13,184 nt of DNA from DASULA01 sp036278435 (GTDB lineage Bacteria > Actinomycetota > Actinomycetes > Mycobacteriales > DASULA01). The notes below the pieces were generated by a model, which was not told the origin of the DNA, searched no databases, and was given only the letters and a program-made list of their open reading frames with translations. Below, in pieces: positions 6,246 to 12,656 of the stretch (the stretch's first letter is position 1; every line of letters begins with the position of its first letter). Location: positions 1-13,184 of the forward strand of contig DASULA010000080.1 in NCBI GenBank assembly GCA_036278435.1, read 5' to 3'. A program made the translations under genes and the position numbers.

Positions 6246-7484
6246 TCAGATCCGGTCGAGCGCCTGGGCGAAGTCGGCGATCAGGTCCTCGGGATCCTCC
6301 AGCCCCACCGACACCCGCACCGTGCCGGCCCGGATGCCGGCCGCGGCCAGCGCGTCGTCGTCGAGTTGCCAGTGCGTGGTCGAGGCCACGTGGCTGACCT
6401 TGGTGTGCGTGCCGGCCAGCGACGTGGCGGGCACGGCCAGCCGCAACCGGTCACACAGCGCCATTCCCTGGTCCCGCCCGCCACGCGGGTGCACCGTGAC
6501 CACCCCGCCGAACCGGTCCGGGGCGAACAACCGCAACGCCACCGGATGGTCCGGATGGTCCGGCAACCCCGGATAGGACACGCCGGCCACCGCCGGGTGC
6601 CCGACCAGCGCCCGGGCCAGCCGCAGCGCCGACCCGCAGTGCCGCTCCACCCGCAGCGGCAGGGTGGCAAGTCCCCGGTGCAACAGGAACGCGTCGTCGG
6701 GTGCCAGCGAGCCGCCCAGGTCCACCCGCAACGCCCGGACCGGCGCGATCACGTCGGGCGCGCCGACCACCACCCCGCCGGTGACGTCGGAGTGCCCGCC
6801 GACGTACTTGGTTGCCGAGTGCACCACCAGGTCGGCGCCGTACCCGGCCGGGCGGCAGATCGCGGGGGTGGCGAACGTGGAGTCCACCGCCAGCAGTGCG
6901 CCGGCGGCGTGCGCGGCGGCGGCCAGCGCCGGCAGGTCGGCCACTCGCAGGGTCGGGTTCGAGATCGTCTCAGCCCACACCACCCGGGTGTTCGGCCTGA
7001 TCGCCTCCCGTACCACCACGGGGTCGGACATGTCCACCATGGACGAGGCCACCCCGAACCGGGTCAGCACCTTGCGCAGCAGCGACCAGGTGCCGCCGTA
7101 CACCGAGGCCGAGGCGAGCACGTGGTCACCGGCCGACACGTGCGCCATCAGCGTGGTGGAGATGGCGGCCATGCCCGAGGCGAACGCCTGCCCGACCAGA
7201 CCACCGACCGACGGCCCGGCCTCCAGCGCGGCCATTCCGGCCGCGAACGCGTCCACGGTCGGATTGTCGATCCGACTGTAGGAGTAGCCCTCGACCCGGC
7301 CGCCGATCACGTCGGCGTACTCCCGCGCCGAGTCGAACGCGAACGCGGCGGTCCGGTACACCGGCAGCCCCATCGGGGTCTGCGCGGGTACCGGCGGGCG
7401 GGGCGTGTGGACGGCGCGGGTCGACTCACCCGGTCCCATCGGCCACCCGCCGTCCCCGGCTGGCGGCCCGTCCGGGGCGCTCAC
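6246..7484 (-). CDS. Cys/Met-metabolism PLP-dependent enzyme (cystathionine gamma-lyase/synthase family)
   Basis: This 412-residue fold-type I PLP enzyme belongs to the trans-sulfuration family. Visible residues are the YSRIDNPT motif (69-76), the substrate/cofactor tyrosine in SVYGGTW (127-133), AETISNPTLR (171-180), Asp201 in AVDSTFATP (199-207) that holds the PLP ring nitrogen, the Schiff-base Lys226 in HSATKYVGGHSDVTGG (222-237), and the carboxylate-binding Arg390 in VRVSVGLEDPEDL. The C-terminal loop SLAGTHTKVSHVASTTH (355-371) differs from the SLGG-E-xxxEHPASMTH pattern of well-studied lyases and synthases, so the substrate (cystathionine, O-acylhomoserine or methionine) cannot be assigned. 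A Gly/Pro-rich leader of about 20 residues precedes the core. The GTG at 7484 overlaps the gpsA stop (GTGA) and follows GGGGGGAG by 5 nt, so it is translationally coupled to gpsA. Confidence 0.93.
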   Translation of the reverse strand: MSAPDGPPAGDGGWPMGPGESTRAVHTPRPPVPAQTPMGLPVYRTAAFAFDSAREYADVIGGRVEGYSYSRIDNPTVDAFAAGMAALEAGPSVGGLVGQAFASGMAAISTTLMAHVSAGDHVLASASVYGGTWSLLRKVLTRFGVASSMVDMSDPVVVREAIRPNTRVVWAETISNPTLRVADLPALAAAAHAAGALLAVDSTFATPAICRPAGYGADLVVHSATKYVGGHSDVTGGVVVGAPDVIAPVRALRVDLGGSLAPDDAFLLHRGLATLPLRVERHCGSALRLARALVGHPAVAGVSYPGLPDHPDHPVALRLFAPDRFGGVVTVHPRGGRDQGMALCDRLRLAVPATSLAGTHTKVSHVASTTHWQLDDDALAAAGIRAGTVRVSVGLEDPEDLIADFAQALDRI

Positions 7485-8536
7485 CGCCACTCCCCCCGGG
7501 TGGTTCGGCCCGGCGCCGGCCCGGCGGCCAGCCCTGGCTCGGTCTCCGGCCTGGTCTCCCGGCGCATCAGCCCGCGCATCATGACCTGCGGGGACAGTCC
7601 CTCGAAACACACCCGTTCCACCGCCTCGGTGATCGGCATGTCCACCCGGTGACTTCGGGCCAAATCCAACACGGCCCGGCACGACATGACTCCCTCGGCG
7701 GTCTGCCGGGTCGCCGCCCGCGCCTGGTCCAGGGTTTCGCCGCGCCCGAGCCGCTCGCCCAACGTGCGGTTGCGGGACAGCCGCGAGCCGCAGGTGGCGA
7801 CCAGGTCGCCGAGCCCAGCCAGCCCGGCGAACGTCCGCGGGTCGGCGCCCAGCTCCATGCCCAGCCGCATCGTCTCGGCCAGGCCGCGGGTGATCAGGGT
7901 GGCCCTGGTGTTGTCGCCGAAGCCCATGCCCTCGGCGATGCCGCAGGCCAGCGCGATGATGTTCTTCACCGCACCGCCGAGTTCGCACCCGGTCACGTCG
8001 GTGTTGGTGTAGGGGCGGAAGTAGGCGGTCTGGCAGGCCCGCTGCACCACGGTGGCGCGGCCGTGGTCGACGCAGGCCACCACGGTGGCGGCCGGCTGCT
8101 CCAGCGCGATCTCACGGGCCAGGTTCGGCCCGGTGACCACACACACCCGATCCGGTCCGACCCCGCCGACTTCGTTGATCACCTCGCTCATCCGCTTGGA
8201 CGTGCCCAGTTCCACACCCTTCATCAGGCTGACCACGGTGGCGTCGGCGGGCAACAGCCGGGCCCAGCCGGCCAGTTGGCCGCGCAGAGCCTGGGCCGGC
8301 CCGGCCAGGGCCACCACGTCGGCTCCACGCAACGCGTCGGCGGCGTCAGCGGTGGCGCGCAGCCCGGCCGGCAGCCGGGTCCCGGGCAGGTAGTCGGGGT
8401 TCTCGTGCCGCTGGTTCACCGCCTCGGCGAGTTCCCGGCGCCGGGCCCACAACACCACCTCCGAACCCGCGTCACACAGGACCTTGGCGAAGGCGGTGCC
8501 CCACGACCCGCCGCCCAGCACCGCCGCCCTGGTCAC
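7481..8536 (-). CDS. gpsA: NAD(P)-dependent glycerol-3-phosphate dehydrogenase
   Basis: GpsA reduces dihydroxyacetone phosphate to sn-glycerol-3-phosphate, the backbone of phospholipids. The 351-residue protein starts RAAVLGGGSWGTAFAKVL (3-20), the NAD(P)-binding Rossmann loop GGGSWG. Further family motifs are HENPDYLPGTRLP (44-56), SLMKGVE (103-109, catalytic Lys106), VVTGPNLAREIA (133-144), GGAVKNIIALACGIAEGMGFGDNTRATLITRGL (187-219, catalytic Lys191) and GLGDLVATCGSRLSRNRTLG (241-260). The last 25 residues are a Pro/Arg-rich extension beyond the usual end. The GTG at 8536 overlaps the plsC stop (GTGA), and the gpsA stop overlaps the start of the PLP-enzyme gene in the same way. AGGA about 7 nt before the start is a modest ribosome site. 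Pairing with plsC fits a phosphatidic-acid synthesis unit. Confidence 0.97.
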   Translation of the reverse strand: MTRAAVLGGGSWGTAFAKVLCDAGSEVVLWARRRELAEAVNQRHENPDYLPGTRLPAGLRATADAADALRGADVVALAGPAQALRGQLAGWARLLPADATVVSLMKGVELGTSKRMSEVINEVGGVGPDRVCVVTGPNLAREIALEQPAATVVACVDHGRATVVQRACQTAYFRPYTNTDVTGCELGGAVKNIIALACGIAEGMGFGDNTRATLITRGLAETMRLGMELGADPRTFAGLAGLGDLVATCGSRLSRNRTLGERLGRGETLDQARAATRQTAEGVMSCRAVLDLARSHRVDMPITEAVERVCFEGLSPQVMMRGLMRRETRPETEPGLAAGPAPGRTTRGEWR

Positions 8537-9249
8537 CGCGAGGTCCTGTCCGGCCGTGGCGCGAACGCCTCCGGCGGCGACTCCCCCCGCAACTCGCCGA
8601 GCAAGTCCCGCACCGACCGCATGGCCAGATCGGTGACTTCCCGCAGGAGCTCCGCGGACACCGGGCGGTCCTGGTAGGCGGTCAGGTCCAGCGGCGGGCC
8701 GGCCAGGGTGTACAGGGTCTTGCGGGGGAACAGGTCGAGCCGACGCCGGTTGCCGTCGTAGACCAGGTGTGCTCCCCACTGTGCCACCGGGATGACCGGT
8801 GCGCCGGTGGCCAACGCCAGCCGGGCCACCCCGGTCTTGGCGGTCATCGGCCACCACTGCGGGTCACGGGTCACGGTCCCCTCCGGATAGATACACACGC
8901 AGGCACCGGCCCGCACGGCGGCCACGGCGTCGGCCAGCGACGACCGGGCGTCGGCCGTGCCGCGGTACACCGGAATCTGCCCGACCCGGCGCAGCACCCA
9001 GCCGATCACCGGGATCCGGAACAGACCGTCCTTGGCCAGGAAGCTGGGAAACCTGCCGCTGTCATACATGAACCGCGCGAACCCGAACGGATCAGCGTAG
9101 GAAATGTGGTTCGTGACGATGATCGCCCCGCCGTCGGGCGGCACATGTTCCTGGCCACGCCAGCGAAGCCTGAACGCCGCACCGACCGACGGGTACAGGA
9201 TCGCTACCACCAGACGCTTCCAGAATCCGAGCCTCATCCTCCGGGCCAC
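8533..9249 (-). CDS. 1-acyl-sn-glycerol-3-phosphate acyltransferase family protein (PlsC-like)
   Basis: This 238-residue protein is a membrane-associated acyltransferase that most likely acylates lysophosphatidic acid to phosphatidic acid. All four PlsC blocks are visible: the catalytic NHISYADPF (47-55; His48 and Asp53), GQIPVYRGTADARSSL (90-105), YPEGTVTRDP (121-130; substrate-binding EGT) and VIPVAQWGA (152-160). A hydrophobic stretch (about 10-26) near the N-terminus suits membrane contact. GTG at 9249 is chosen because GAGGAGG ends 4 nt before it; ATG at 9237 and GTG at 9300 are alternatives but the latter gives an unusual leader. It is the first gene of the plsC-gpsA-PLP enzyme operon and diverges from cofC. 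The exact acyl acceptor is inferred from context and family. Confidence 0.92.
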   Translation of the reverse strand: MARRMRLGFWKRLVVAILYPSVGAAFRLRWRGQEHVPPDGGAIIVTNHISYADPFGFARFMYDSGRFPSFLAKDGLFRIPVIGWVLRRVGQIPVYRGTADARSSLADAVAAVRAGACVCIYPEGTVTRDPQWWPMTAKTGVARLALATGAPVIPVAQWGAHLVYDGNRRRLDLFPRKTLYTLAGPPLDLTAYQDRPVSAELLREVTDLAMRSVRDLLGELRGESPPEAFAPRPDRTSR

Positions 9250-9434
9250 CTGCCCTCCTCGCTGGTCCGTGGGGGCGGGCCGGTCCTTCCCGGTCCGCAC
9301 CGGCCCCCGGGTCGTGTCAGATCAGTGTGTCGGCTCCGGAATCCCGCCGCCGGGCAGTCCGGGTGTCCCGTCCCTCGGGCCTTCCGGGCCCGGACCGCGC
9401 GTGGCCGGAACGGATGCGAGAGGATGTTCCCACG

Positions 9435-10055
9435 ATGAGATGGACGGCGGTGATACCGGTGAAACGGCTCGCGGCGGCCAAGACCCGGCTGCAGGTGGCC
9501 GGAATGGACGCCGCGGACCGCCGTGCCCTGGCCCTGGCCCTGGCCGTGGACACCGTCGGCGCGGTGTGCGGCTGTGCGGCGGTGCGCCGGGTCATGGTGG
9601 TCACCGACGACGTCGAGGCGGCCATGACGCTGGAACCGCTTGGGGTGACCGTCGTCGGCGACGAACCCGACGCCGGGCTGAACCCGGCGCTGGCCCACGG
9701 AGCGACACAGGCCGCACGGCTCGCTCCCGGAGACGGGGTGGCGGTGCTCTCGGCGGATCTGCCGGCGCTGCGCGCGGCCGAACTGGCCGGCGCACTGCGG
9801 GTCGCGTCGGCACACCCGCGCGCGTTCCTGCCGGACGCCGCGGGCACCGGCACCACGCTGCTCACCGCCCGGCCCGGCGTGCCGCTGGATCCCCGGTACG
9901 GCCCGGATTCGCGGGCCGCCCACCGTGACTCCGGCGCGGTGGAACTGCCCGGGCGCTGGCCGTCACTGCGCCGCGACGTGGACACCCCGGGCGACCTGGC
10001 CGAGGCGGCGCGGCTCGGCCTGGGCAGCGCCACCCGCGGCCTGGTCCGGCGGTGA
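9435..10055 (+). CDS. cofC: 2-phospho-L-lactate (or phosphoenolpyruvate) guanylyltransferase, F420 biosynthesis
   Basis: CofC/FbiD activates 2-phospho-L-lactate or phosphoenolpyruvate with GTP, the first committed step in attaching the side chain of coenzyme F420, a deazaflavin redox cofactor common in actinobacteria. The 206-residue protein shows the nucleotide-binding start WTAVIPVKRLAAAKTRL (3-19), VMVVTDD (53-59), GLNPALAHG (81-89), the metal-binding SADLPAL (106-112), AGTGTTLLTA (136-145) and a closing DVDTPGDLAEAARLGLG (181-197). In mycobacterial FbiD the substrate is phosphoenolpyruvate; I cannot tell which is used here. ATG at 9435 gives the family start; GAGAGG (9418-9423) lies 11 nt upstream, slightly long. 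The 185 bp between it and plsC hold no other gene and should contain the divergent promoters, which I could not resolve. Confidence 0.94.
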   Translation: MRWTAVIPVKRLAAAKTRLQVAGMDAADRRALALALAVDTVGAVCGCAAVRRVMVVTDDVEAAMTLEPLGVTVVGDEPDAGLNPALAHGATQAARLAPGDGVAVLSADLPALRAAELAGALRVASAHPRAFLPDAAGTGTTLLTARPGVPLDPRYGPDSRAAHRDSGAVELPGRWPSLRRDVDTPGDLAEAARLGLGSATRGLVRR

Positions 10056-10062
10056 ACCGCCG

Positions 10063-10290
10063 GTGAGCACGGTGCAGGCGACGGTGCGTGCCTTCGATCC
10101 GGCCACCGGGACGGGTTCGGTACTACTCGACGACGGCCGCGAGATCGGTTTCGACCGGGCCGCGTTCGCGGCCGGCGGGATGCGGCTGTTGCGGTCCGGC
10201 CAACGGGTGCGGCTGGACATCGTGGACGGCCGGGTGGTTCTGGTGACCATCCACACGTTCGGTCCGCGGCGGCTCGGGCCGGCCGGGTGA
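10063..10290 (+). CDS. Small cold-shock-like (S1/OB-fold-like) protein
   Basis: This 75-residue protein, (M)STVQATVRAFDPATGTGSVLLDDGREIGFDRAAFAAGGMRLL..., has the beta-strand pattern of a cold-shock domain: VRAFDPATGTGSVLLDDG aligns with the first strands, then REIGFDRAAF, LLRSGQRVRLDIVDGRVVLVTI. The RNA-binding motifs of true cold-shock proteins (KGFGFI and VFVHF) are replaced by GTGSVLL and IGFDRAAF, so nucleic-acid binding is not assured. The start GTG at 10063 lies 7 bp after the cofC stop, so the two genes should be co-transcribed. I recall similar small proteins next to cofC in other actinomycetes, but know of no demonstrated function. A GTG at 10072 is an alternative start. It converges on the HU gene. 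Confidence 0.75.
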   Translation: MSTVQATVRAFDPATGTGSVLLDDGREIGFDRAAFAAGGMRLLRSGQRVRLDIVDGRVVLVTIHTFGPRRLGPAG

Positions 10291-10446
10291 ACGGCCCCCG
10301 TCGGTAACCGCGTGGGCGTCCGACGCCTGACCGGTGTCGCCACCGTCGGCACCGCCCGCGGAGGTTGGCGCGGCACGGCGAACGGCGAGGTGGATGTGGC
10401 GGGCCGGCACCTGGGGAGTGTCGACCCGCCACCGGTGCGGTGATGG

Positions 10447-10465
10447 CCGCGGCTATTTGCCGCGG
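10447..10465 (-). terminator. Hairpin across the HU stop codon
   Basis: CCGCGGC (10447-10453), a 5-nt loop and GCCGCGG (10459-10465) form a perfect 7-bp stem that contains the HU TAG stop. It may act as part of the HU transcript end. There is no U-run. The 10291-10446 interval between the two convergent genes holds no supported gene. Confidence 0.4.
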
Positions 10466-10965
10466 GTGCTCTTACGCGCGCTGCTCTTCTTGGCCGGCGC
10501 CTTGGTGGCGGTTTTCTTGCCGGCCGGCGCCTTGGTGGCCGCCTTCTTGACGGTCCCCCGGCTCGCCGCCTTGGCCCCAGCCGGCCTGGCCGTCTTGGCC
10601 GGGGCCTTGGCGGTGGACCTGGTCGTCGTCGTCTTGGCGGCCTTCTTCGCCGCGGCCGACGACTTCGCGGTGACCTTGGGCAGCTTCTTGGCGCCGCTCA
10701 CGACGTCCTTGAAGCCCTGACCGGCGCGGAACGCCGGCACCGACGTCTTCTTCACCCGCACCTTCTCACCGGTCGCGGGGTTACGTGCGATCCGAGCCGC
10801 GCGGTCGCGCTTCTCGAAGACGCCGAAGCCTGTGATCGCGACCTTCTCCCCCTTGGAGACGGCACGAACGATCGTGTCGATGAGTCCGTCCACAGCGGTG
10901 GTCGCCTGCTTCTTGTCCCCGCCGAAGCGCTCAGTGAGCGCGTCTACCAGCTGGGCCTTGTTCAC
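10453..10965 (-). CDS. hup: HU-family nucleoid protein with long Lys/Ala-rich tail
   Basis: This DNA-bending nucleoid protein has a normal HU domain in residues 1-90: MNKAQLVDALTERFGGDKKQA, VAITGFGVFEKRDRAAR, and the arm RNPATGEKVRVKKTSVPAFRAG, where Pro63 intercalates into DNA. It is followed by an 80-residue tail (91-170) of KAAK/APAKK-type repeats like that of mycobacterial HupB and streptomycete HupS; eukaryotic histone H1 tails look similar. Part of the tail is a 30-bp direct repeat in the DNA. The GTG at 10965 has a strong GGGAGG at 10971-10976, spaced 5 nt. The 177-bp upstream region has a promoter candidate (-35 at 11036-11041, -10 at 11013-11018) and a hairpin in the leader. The leuCD-hup linkage is common in actinomycetes; here a methyltransferase gene lies between. 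Confidence 0.96.
   Translation of the reverse strand: MNKAQLVDALTERFGGDKKQATTAVDGLIDTIVRAVSKGEKVAITGFGVFEKRDRAARIARNPATGEKVRVKKTSVPAFRAGQGFKDVVSGAKKLPKVTAKSSAAAKKAAKTTTTRSTAKAPAKTARPAGAKAASRGTVKKAATKAPAGKKTATKAPAKKSSARKSTRGK
10492..10539. repeat. 30-bp period direct repeat inside the HU tail
   Basis: The 18-mer GGCCGGCGCCTTGGTGGC occurs at 10492-10509 and again at 10522-10539. The 30-bp spacing equals ten codons and encodes the repeated A-T-K-A-P-A block of the basic tail. Tail length in HU proteins of this type varies, and slippage at this repeat is a plausible cause. Confidence 0.8.
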
Positions 10966-10986
10966 GTGTCCCTCCCAGGACGCTCC

Positions 10987-11002
10987 TCGGCCGGTTGGCC
11001 GA
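10987..11002. promoter_or_regulatory. Inverted repeat in the HU leader
   Basis: TCGGCC, GGTT and GGCCGA form a perfect 6-bp stem with a 4-nt loop, placed between the candidate -10 box and the Shine-Dalgarno of the HU gene. In the mRNA the stem would stand 10 nt upstream of the GGGAGG. It could affect translation or be a binding site for a regulator, including HU itself. Confidence 0.35.
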
Positions 11003-11012
11003 CTCGGGGCGA

Positions 11013-11041
11013 ACGGTAGGCGGGTCGGTGCGTCCGCACAA
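11013..11041 (-). promoter_or_regulatory. Candidate promoter of the HU gene
   Basis: On the minus strand TTGTGC (11041-11036) and TACCGT (11018-11013) are separated by 17 bp, the optimal spacing for the main vegetative sigma factor. Each hexamer matches the consensus at three positions, including TTG and TA...T. The predicted leader is about 40 nt. Confidence 0.4.
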
Positions 11042-11142
11042 ACACCGCCCCGACGAAATCCACTTGTGTCGCGGGAATATCGTCATGCCCTACCCCGTGG
11101 TCTTGGTGTTCTTACCCACCCTAGGCCCCGGATTCTCCAGTG

Positions 11143-11946
11143 TCACAAGGCGATCGGCAAAACCGCCCGGAGATCCAGCCGGATGAAGTCCTGGTCGAAG
11201 GTCCCGTCCGGGCCGCGCAGTTCGTCGACGGCACGCTGCTCGGCGTTCCGGCGGAACTCCGCGACCGTCCCGGTGGGAAGGACCGCGTCGTAGCCGATGA
11301 GCACCTGGCTGCGCAGCCAGCCGACGAACGAACCGACGTCGCCGAATGACCTGTGCTGCCGGACCAGGCGGACCCAGCCGTCCGGTTCGGCGCGCAGGCC
11401 GGCCCGGTCCAGCAGTTCGGAGTACTCGGCCACGGTGGGGAAGTACCAGGGCGCGGTACCGCCGCCCAGCCTGGCCGATTCGCCGTCCAGCACGGCCCGT
11501 AGCCGGGCGATCTGGCCGGCACCGCCGAAGGACGCCCGGAACACCCCACCGGGCCGCAGTGTCCGGGCCACCGCGGCGAGCACCCGCGGCTGGTCGGCGG
11601 CCGGGATCCAGTGCAGGCCGGCAACCGAGACCACCGCGTCGAAGGCGCCGGGGTCGGTGACCTCGTCGAGTCGCTGGGCGAGGGCACGGGTGAACGCGAC
11701 GTTGGGCATGGTCACCCGCCGGTTCGCGGTGTCCACCATGTCCTGCGCCGCGTCCACCCCGAGCACCATGCCGTTGGGCACCAGCGCGGCCAGCGCGGCG
11801 GTCAGGTCACCGACCCCGCAGCACAGGTCCAGCATCCGCCCGTGTTGCGGCACGGCCAGTCCGGACAGCACCAGGTCGTCGTGCCGGCGGTGGTGCGCGG
11901 TGTTGGCCGCGTACAGCTCGCCGTCCCAGTCGGTGCTCAGCGTCAC
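11143..11946 (-). CDS. Class I SAM-dependent methyltransferase
   Basis: This 267-residue protein has a Rossmann-type methyltransferase core in its first half: motif I MLDLCCGVGDLTAAL (38-52, SAM-binding glycine loop), acidic Asp65 in VLGVDAAQDM (ribose contact), AFTRALAQRLDE (84-95), motif IV FDAVVSVAGLHWI (102-114) and LRPGGVFRASF (130-140). The pattern VAGLHWIPAAD resembles trans-aconitate 2-methyltransferase and BioC-like enzymes, but the substrate cannot be named. The C-terminal half (about 145-267) is helical and probably forms the substrate lid. GTG at 11946 has GAGGTGG about 7 nt upstream. The gene lies between leuD and the HU gene on the same strand, separated from leuD by a 92-bp G-rich tract. 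It is not part of the leucine pathway as far as known. Confidence 0.85.
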   Translation of the reverse strand: MTLSTDWDGELYAANTAHHRRHDDLVLSGLAVPQHGRMLDLCCGVGDLTAALAALVPNGMVLGVDAAQDMVDTANRRVTMPNVAFTRALAQRLDEVTDPGAFDAVVSVAGLHWIPAADQPRVLAAVARTLRPGGVFRASFGGAGQIARLRAVLDGESARLGGGTAPWYFPTVAEYSELLDRAGLRAEPDGWVRLVRQHRSFGDVGSFVGWLRSQVLIGYDAVLPTGTVAEFRRNAEQRAVDELRGPDGTFDQDFIRLDLRAVLPIAL

Positions 11947-11962
11947 CTCGGTGCCACCTCAG

Positions 11963-12010
11963 CCCCGGACCAGCCCAGGCCAACCAGCCAACCCAGCCCA
12001 GCCGACCCAC
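11963..12010 (-). other. G-rich, strand-asymmetric tract between leuD and the methyltransferase gene
   Basis: On the minus strand (the transcribed sense) this stretch is a run of GG/GGG blocks separated by 2-6 nt, mostly GGCT, GGTT and GGGCT units, with few Cs in runs. Such sequence could form a two-layer G-quadruplex in RNA or single-stranded DNA. It sits 17 bp before the methyltransferase start and 28 bp after the leuD stop. Its role is inferred only. Confidence 0.4.
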
Positions 12011-12038
12011 GCCGACGACGTCACGCCGACCTGCGGTG

Positions 12039-12653
12039 TCACCGCGGGGCCAGCGTGGTGGGCAGCCAGCCCGCCCGCCCGGCCTCGAACGCGGTGATGT
12101 CCTCGGCGTGGCGCAGGGTCAGGCCGATGTCGTCGAGCCCTTCCATCAGCCGCCACCGGGTGTAGTCGTCGAGTTCGAACGGTTCGGTCACCGACCCGTT
12201 GCCGACACCGCAACGGACCTGGCGGTTCACCAGGTCGACGGTGACCTCGATGGTCGGGTCGGCCTCGATCCGGTCCCACAGCCGTTCCACCGCCGACTGG
12301 GCCAACAGCACGGTCAGCAGCCCGCCCTTGAGTGAGTTCCCGCGGAAGATGTCGCCGAACCGCGGCGAGATGACGGCGCGAAACCCGTGGTCGGCGAGCG
12401 CCCACACCGCGTGTTCCCGGGACGAGCCGATACCGAAGTCGGGGCCGGCCACCAGCACAGTGGCCTCGGCGTACTCCGGCCGGTTCAGGACGAAGTCCGG
12501 TTCGTTCGCCCGCCAAGCCGAGAACAGCCCGTCGGCGAACCCGGTCCGGGTGACCCGCTTGAGGTAGGAGGCCGGGATGATCTGGTCGGTGTCGACGTTG
12601 CTCCGCCGCAGCGGGACAGCACGTCCGGTGTGGACCGTGAACTTCTCCGTCAT
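12039..12653 (-). CDS. leuD: 3-isopropylmalate dehydratase small subunit
   Basis: LeuD is the small subunit of isopropylmalate isomerase, which with LeuC converts 2-isopropylmalate to 3-isopropylmalate in leucine synthesis. The 204-residue length fits. Family signatures visible are RRSNVDTDQIIPASYLKR (16-33), FVLNRPEY (54-61), VAGPDFGIGSSREHAVWAL (68-86, substrate-specific swivel loop GSSREHA), VISPRFGDIFRGNSLKGGLL (94-113), and the ending TLRHAEDITAFEAGR (179-193). ATG at 12653 is supported by GGAAGG about 7 nt upstream, inside the end of leuC. Only 3 bp separate the leuC stop from this start, so the two subunits are translationally coupled. Confidence 0.97.
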   Translation of the reverse strand: MTEKFTVHTGRAVPLRRSNVDTDQIIPASYLKRVTRTGFADGLFSAWRANEPDFVLNRPEYAEATVLVAGPDFGIGSSREHAVWALADHGFRAVISPRFGDIFRGNSLKGGLLTVLLAQSAVERLWDRIEADPTIEVTVDLVNRQVRCGVGNGSVTEPFELDDYTRWRLMEGLDDIGLTLRHAEDITAFEAGRAGWLPTTLAPR

Positions 12654-12656
12654 GGT

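Noticed and set aside
5437..6576. 379-codon plus-strand open frame opposite ddl
   Set aside because: Antisense to clear Ddl motifs and has no recognisable domain.
6240..7652. 470-codon plus-strand open frame opposite the PLP enzyme
   Set aside because: High GC lowers stop frequency. The product is Arg/His/Gly low-complexity, while the minus strand has all the PLP-enzyme motifs.
10334..10720. Plus-strand frame that looks like a hydrophobic membrane protein
   Set aside because: The Leu/Ala/Val-rich run is only the reverse complement of the Lys/Ala/Thr-rich HU tail.
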